Of a stretch of 5,369 bases of DNA, positions 5,347 to 5,369 are shown piece by piece. The position numbers and the translations under genes are program-made. The notes beneath the pieces were generated by a model. The model had not been told where the DNA came from, did no database searches, and saw only the letters and a program-made list of their open reading frames with translations. Location: positions 1 through 5,369 of the forward strand of contig JALUTJ010000183.1 of the NCBI GenBank assembly GCA_027057985.1, given 5' to 3'. Source of the DNA: Chromatiales bacterium (GTDB taxonomy: Bacteria; Pseudomonadota; Gammaproteobacteria; UBA6429; Thiohalophilaceae). Each line of letters begins with the position of its first letter. The stretch's first letter is position 1.

Positions 5347-5369
5347 CTATTTTCAACCCATCCTCTCCC

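Noticed and set aside
5248..5369. A CRISPR array or attachment site at the right edge.
   Set aside because: The repeats are only two, inverted, not identical and not regularly spaced, and there is no integrase or Cas gene in the window.

Overview
The window looks like chromosomal DNA of a non-enteric gammaproteobacterium. All five large genes are on the minus strand, so transcription runs from the right edge to the left edge. Gene order in transcription direction is: a small DUF559 endonuclease-like gene, serA, pheA, hisC, tyrA, and the first 142 codons of aroA, which runs off the left edge. The order pheA-hisC-tyrA-aroA matches the 'mixed-function supraoperon' described in Pseudomonas and other gammaproteobacteria (serC-pheA-hisC-tyrA-aroA-cmk-rpsA). 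The PheA sequence, including its GSYPKAVL end, is of the pseudomonad bifunctional P-protein type. The species cannot be named from the sequence.

The genes form one metabolic unit. SerA takes 3-phosphoglycerate into serine synthesis. AroA makes EPSP on the way to chorismate. PheA turns chorismate into prephenate and then phenylpyruvate. TyrA turns prephenate into 4-hydroxyphenylpyruvate. The HisC-type aminotransferase can plausibly make the final amino acids as well as serve histidine synthesis. Packing is tight at serA/pheA (5 nt gap) and hisC/tyrA (4 nt ATGA overlap). It is looser at pheA/hisC (117 nt, with a long inverted repeat) and tyrA/aroA (105 nt, AT-rich, with a possible promoter).

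The right end (about 4888-5369) differs in character. The DUF559 gene is only about 34% GC by hand count, against roughly 40-58% in sampled lines of serA. Just upstream of it lie two related C/G-rich palindromic elements facing each other, resembling REP/BIME-type dispersed repeats. This stretch looks like acquired sequence lodged directly in front of serA.

The core is an ordinary biosynthetic operon and I see no convincing new multi-gene system. The points most worth a second look are the DUF559-plus-palindrome block, the SerA variant that lacks the canonical catalytic glutamate, the structured pheA-hisC gap with a small ORF overlapping its stem, and the possible NADP preference of TyrA.
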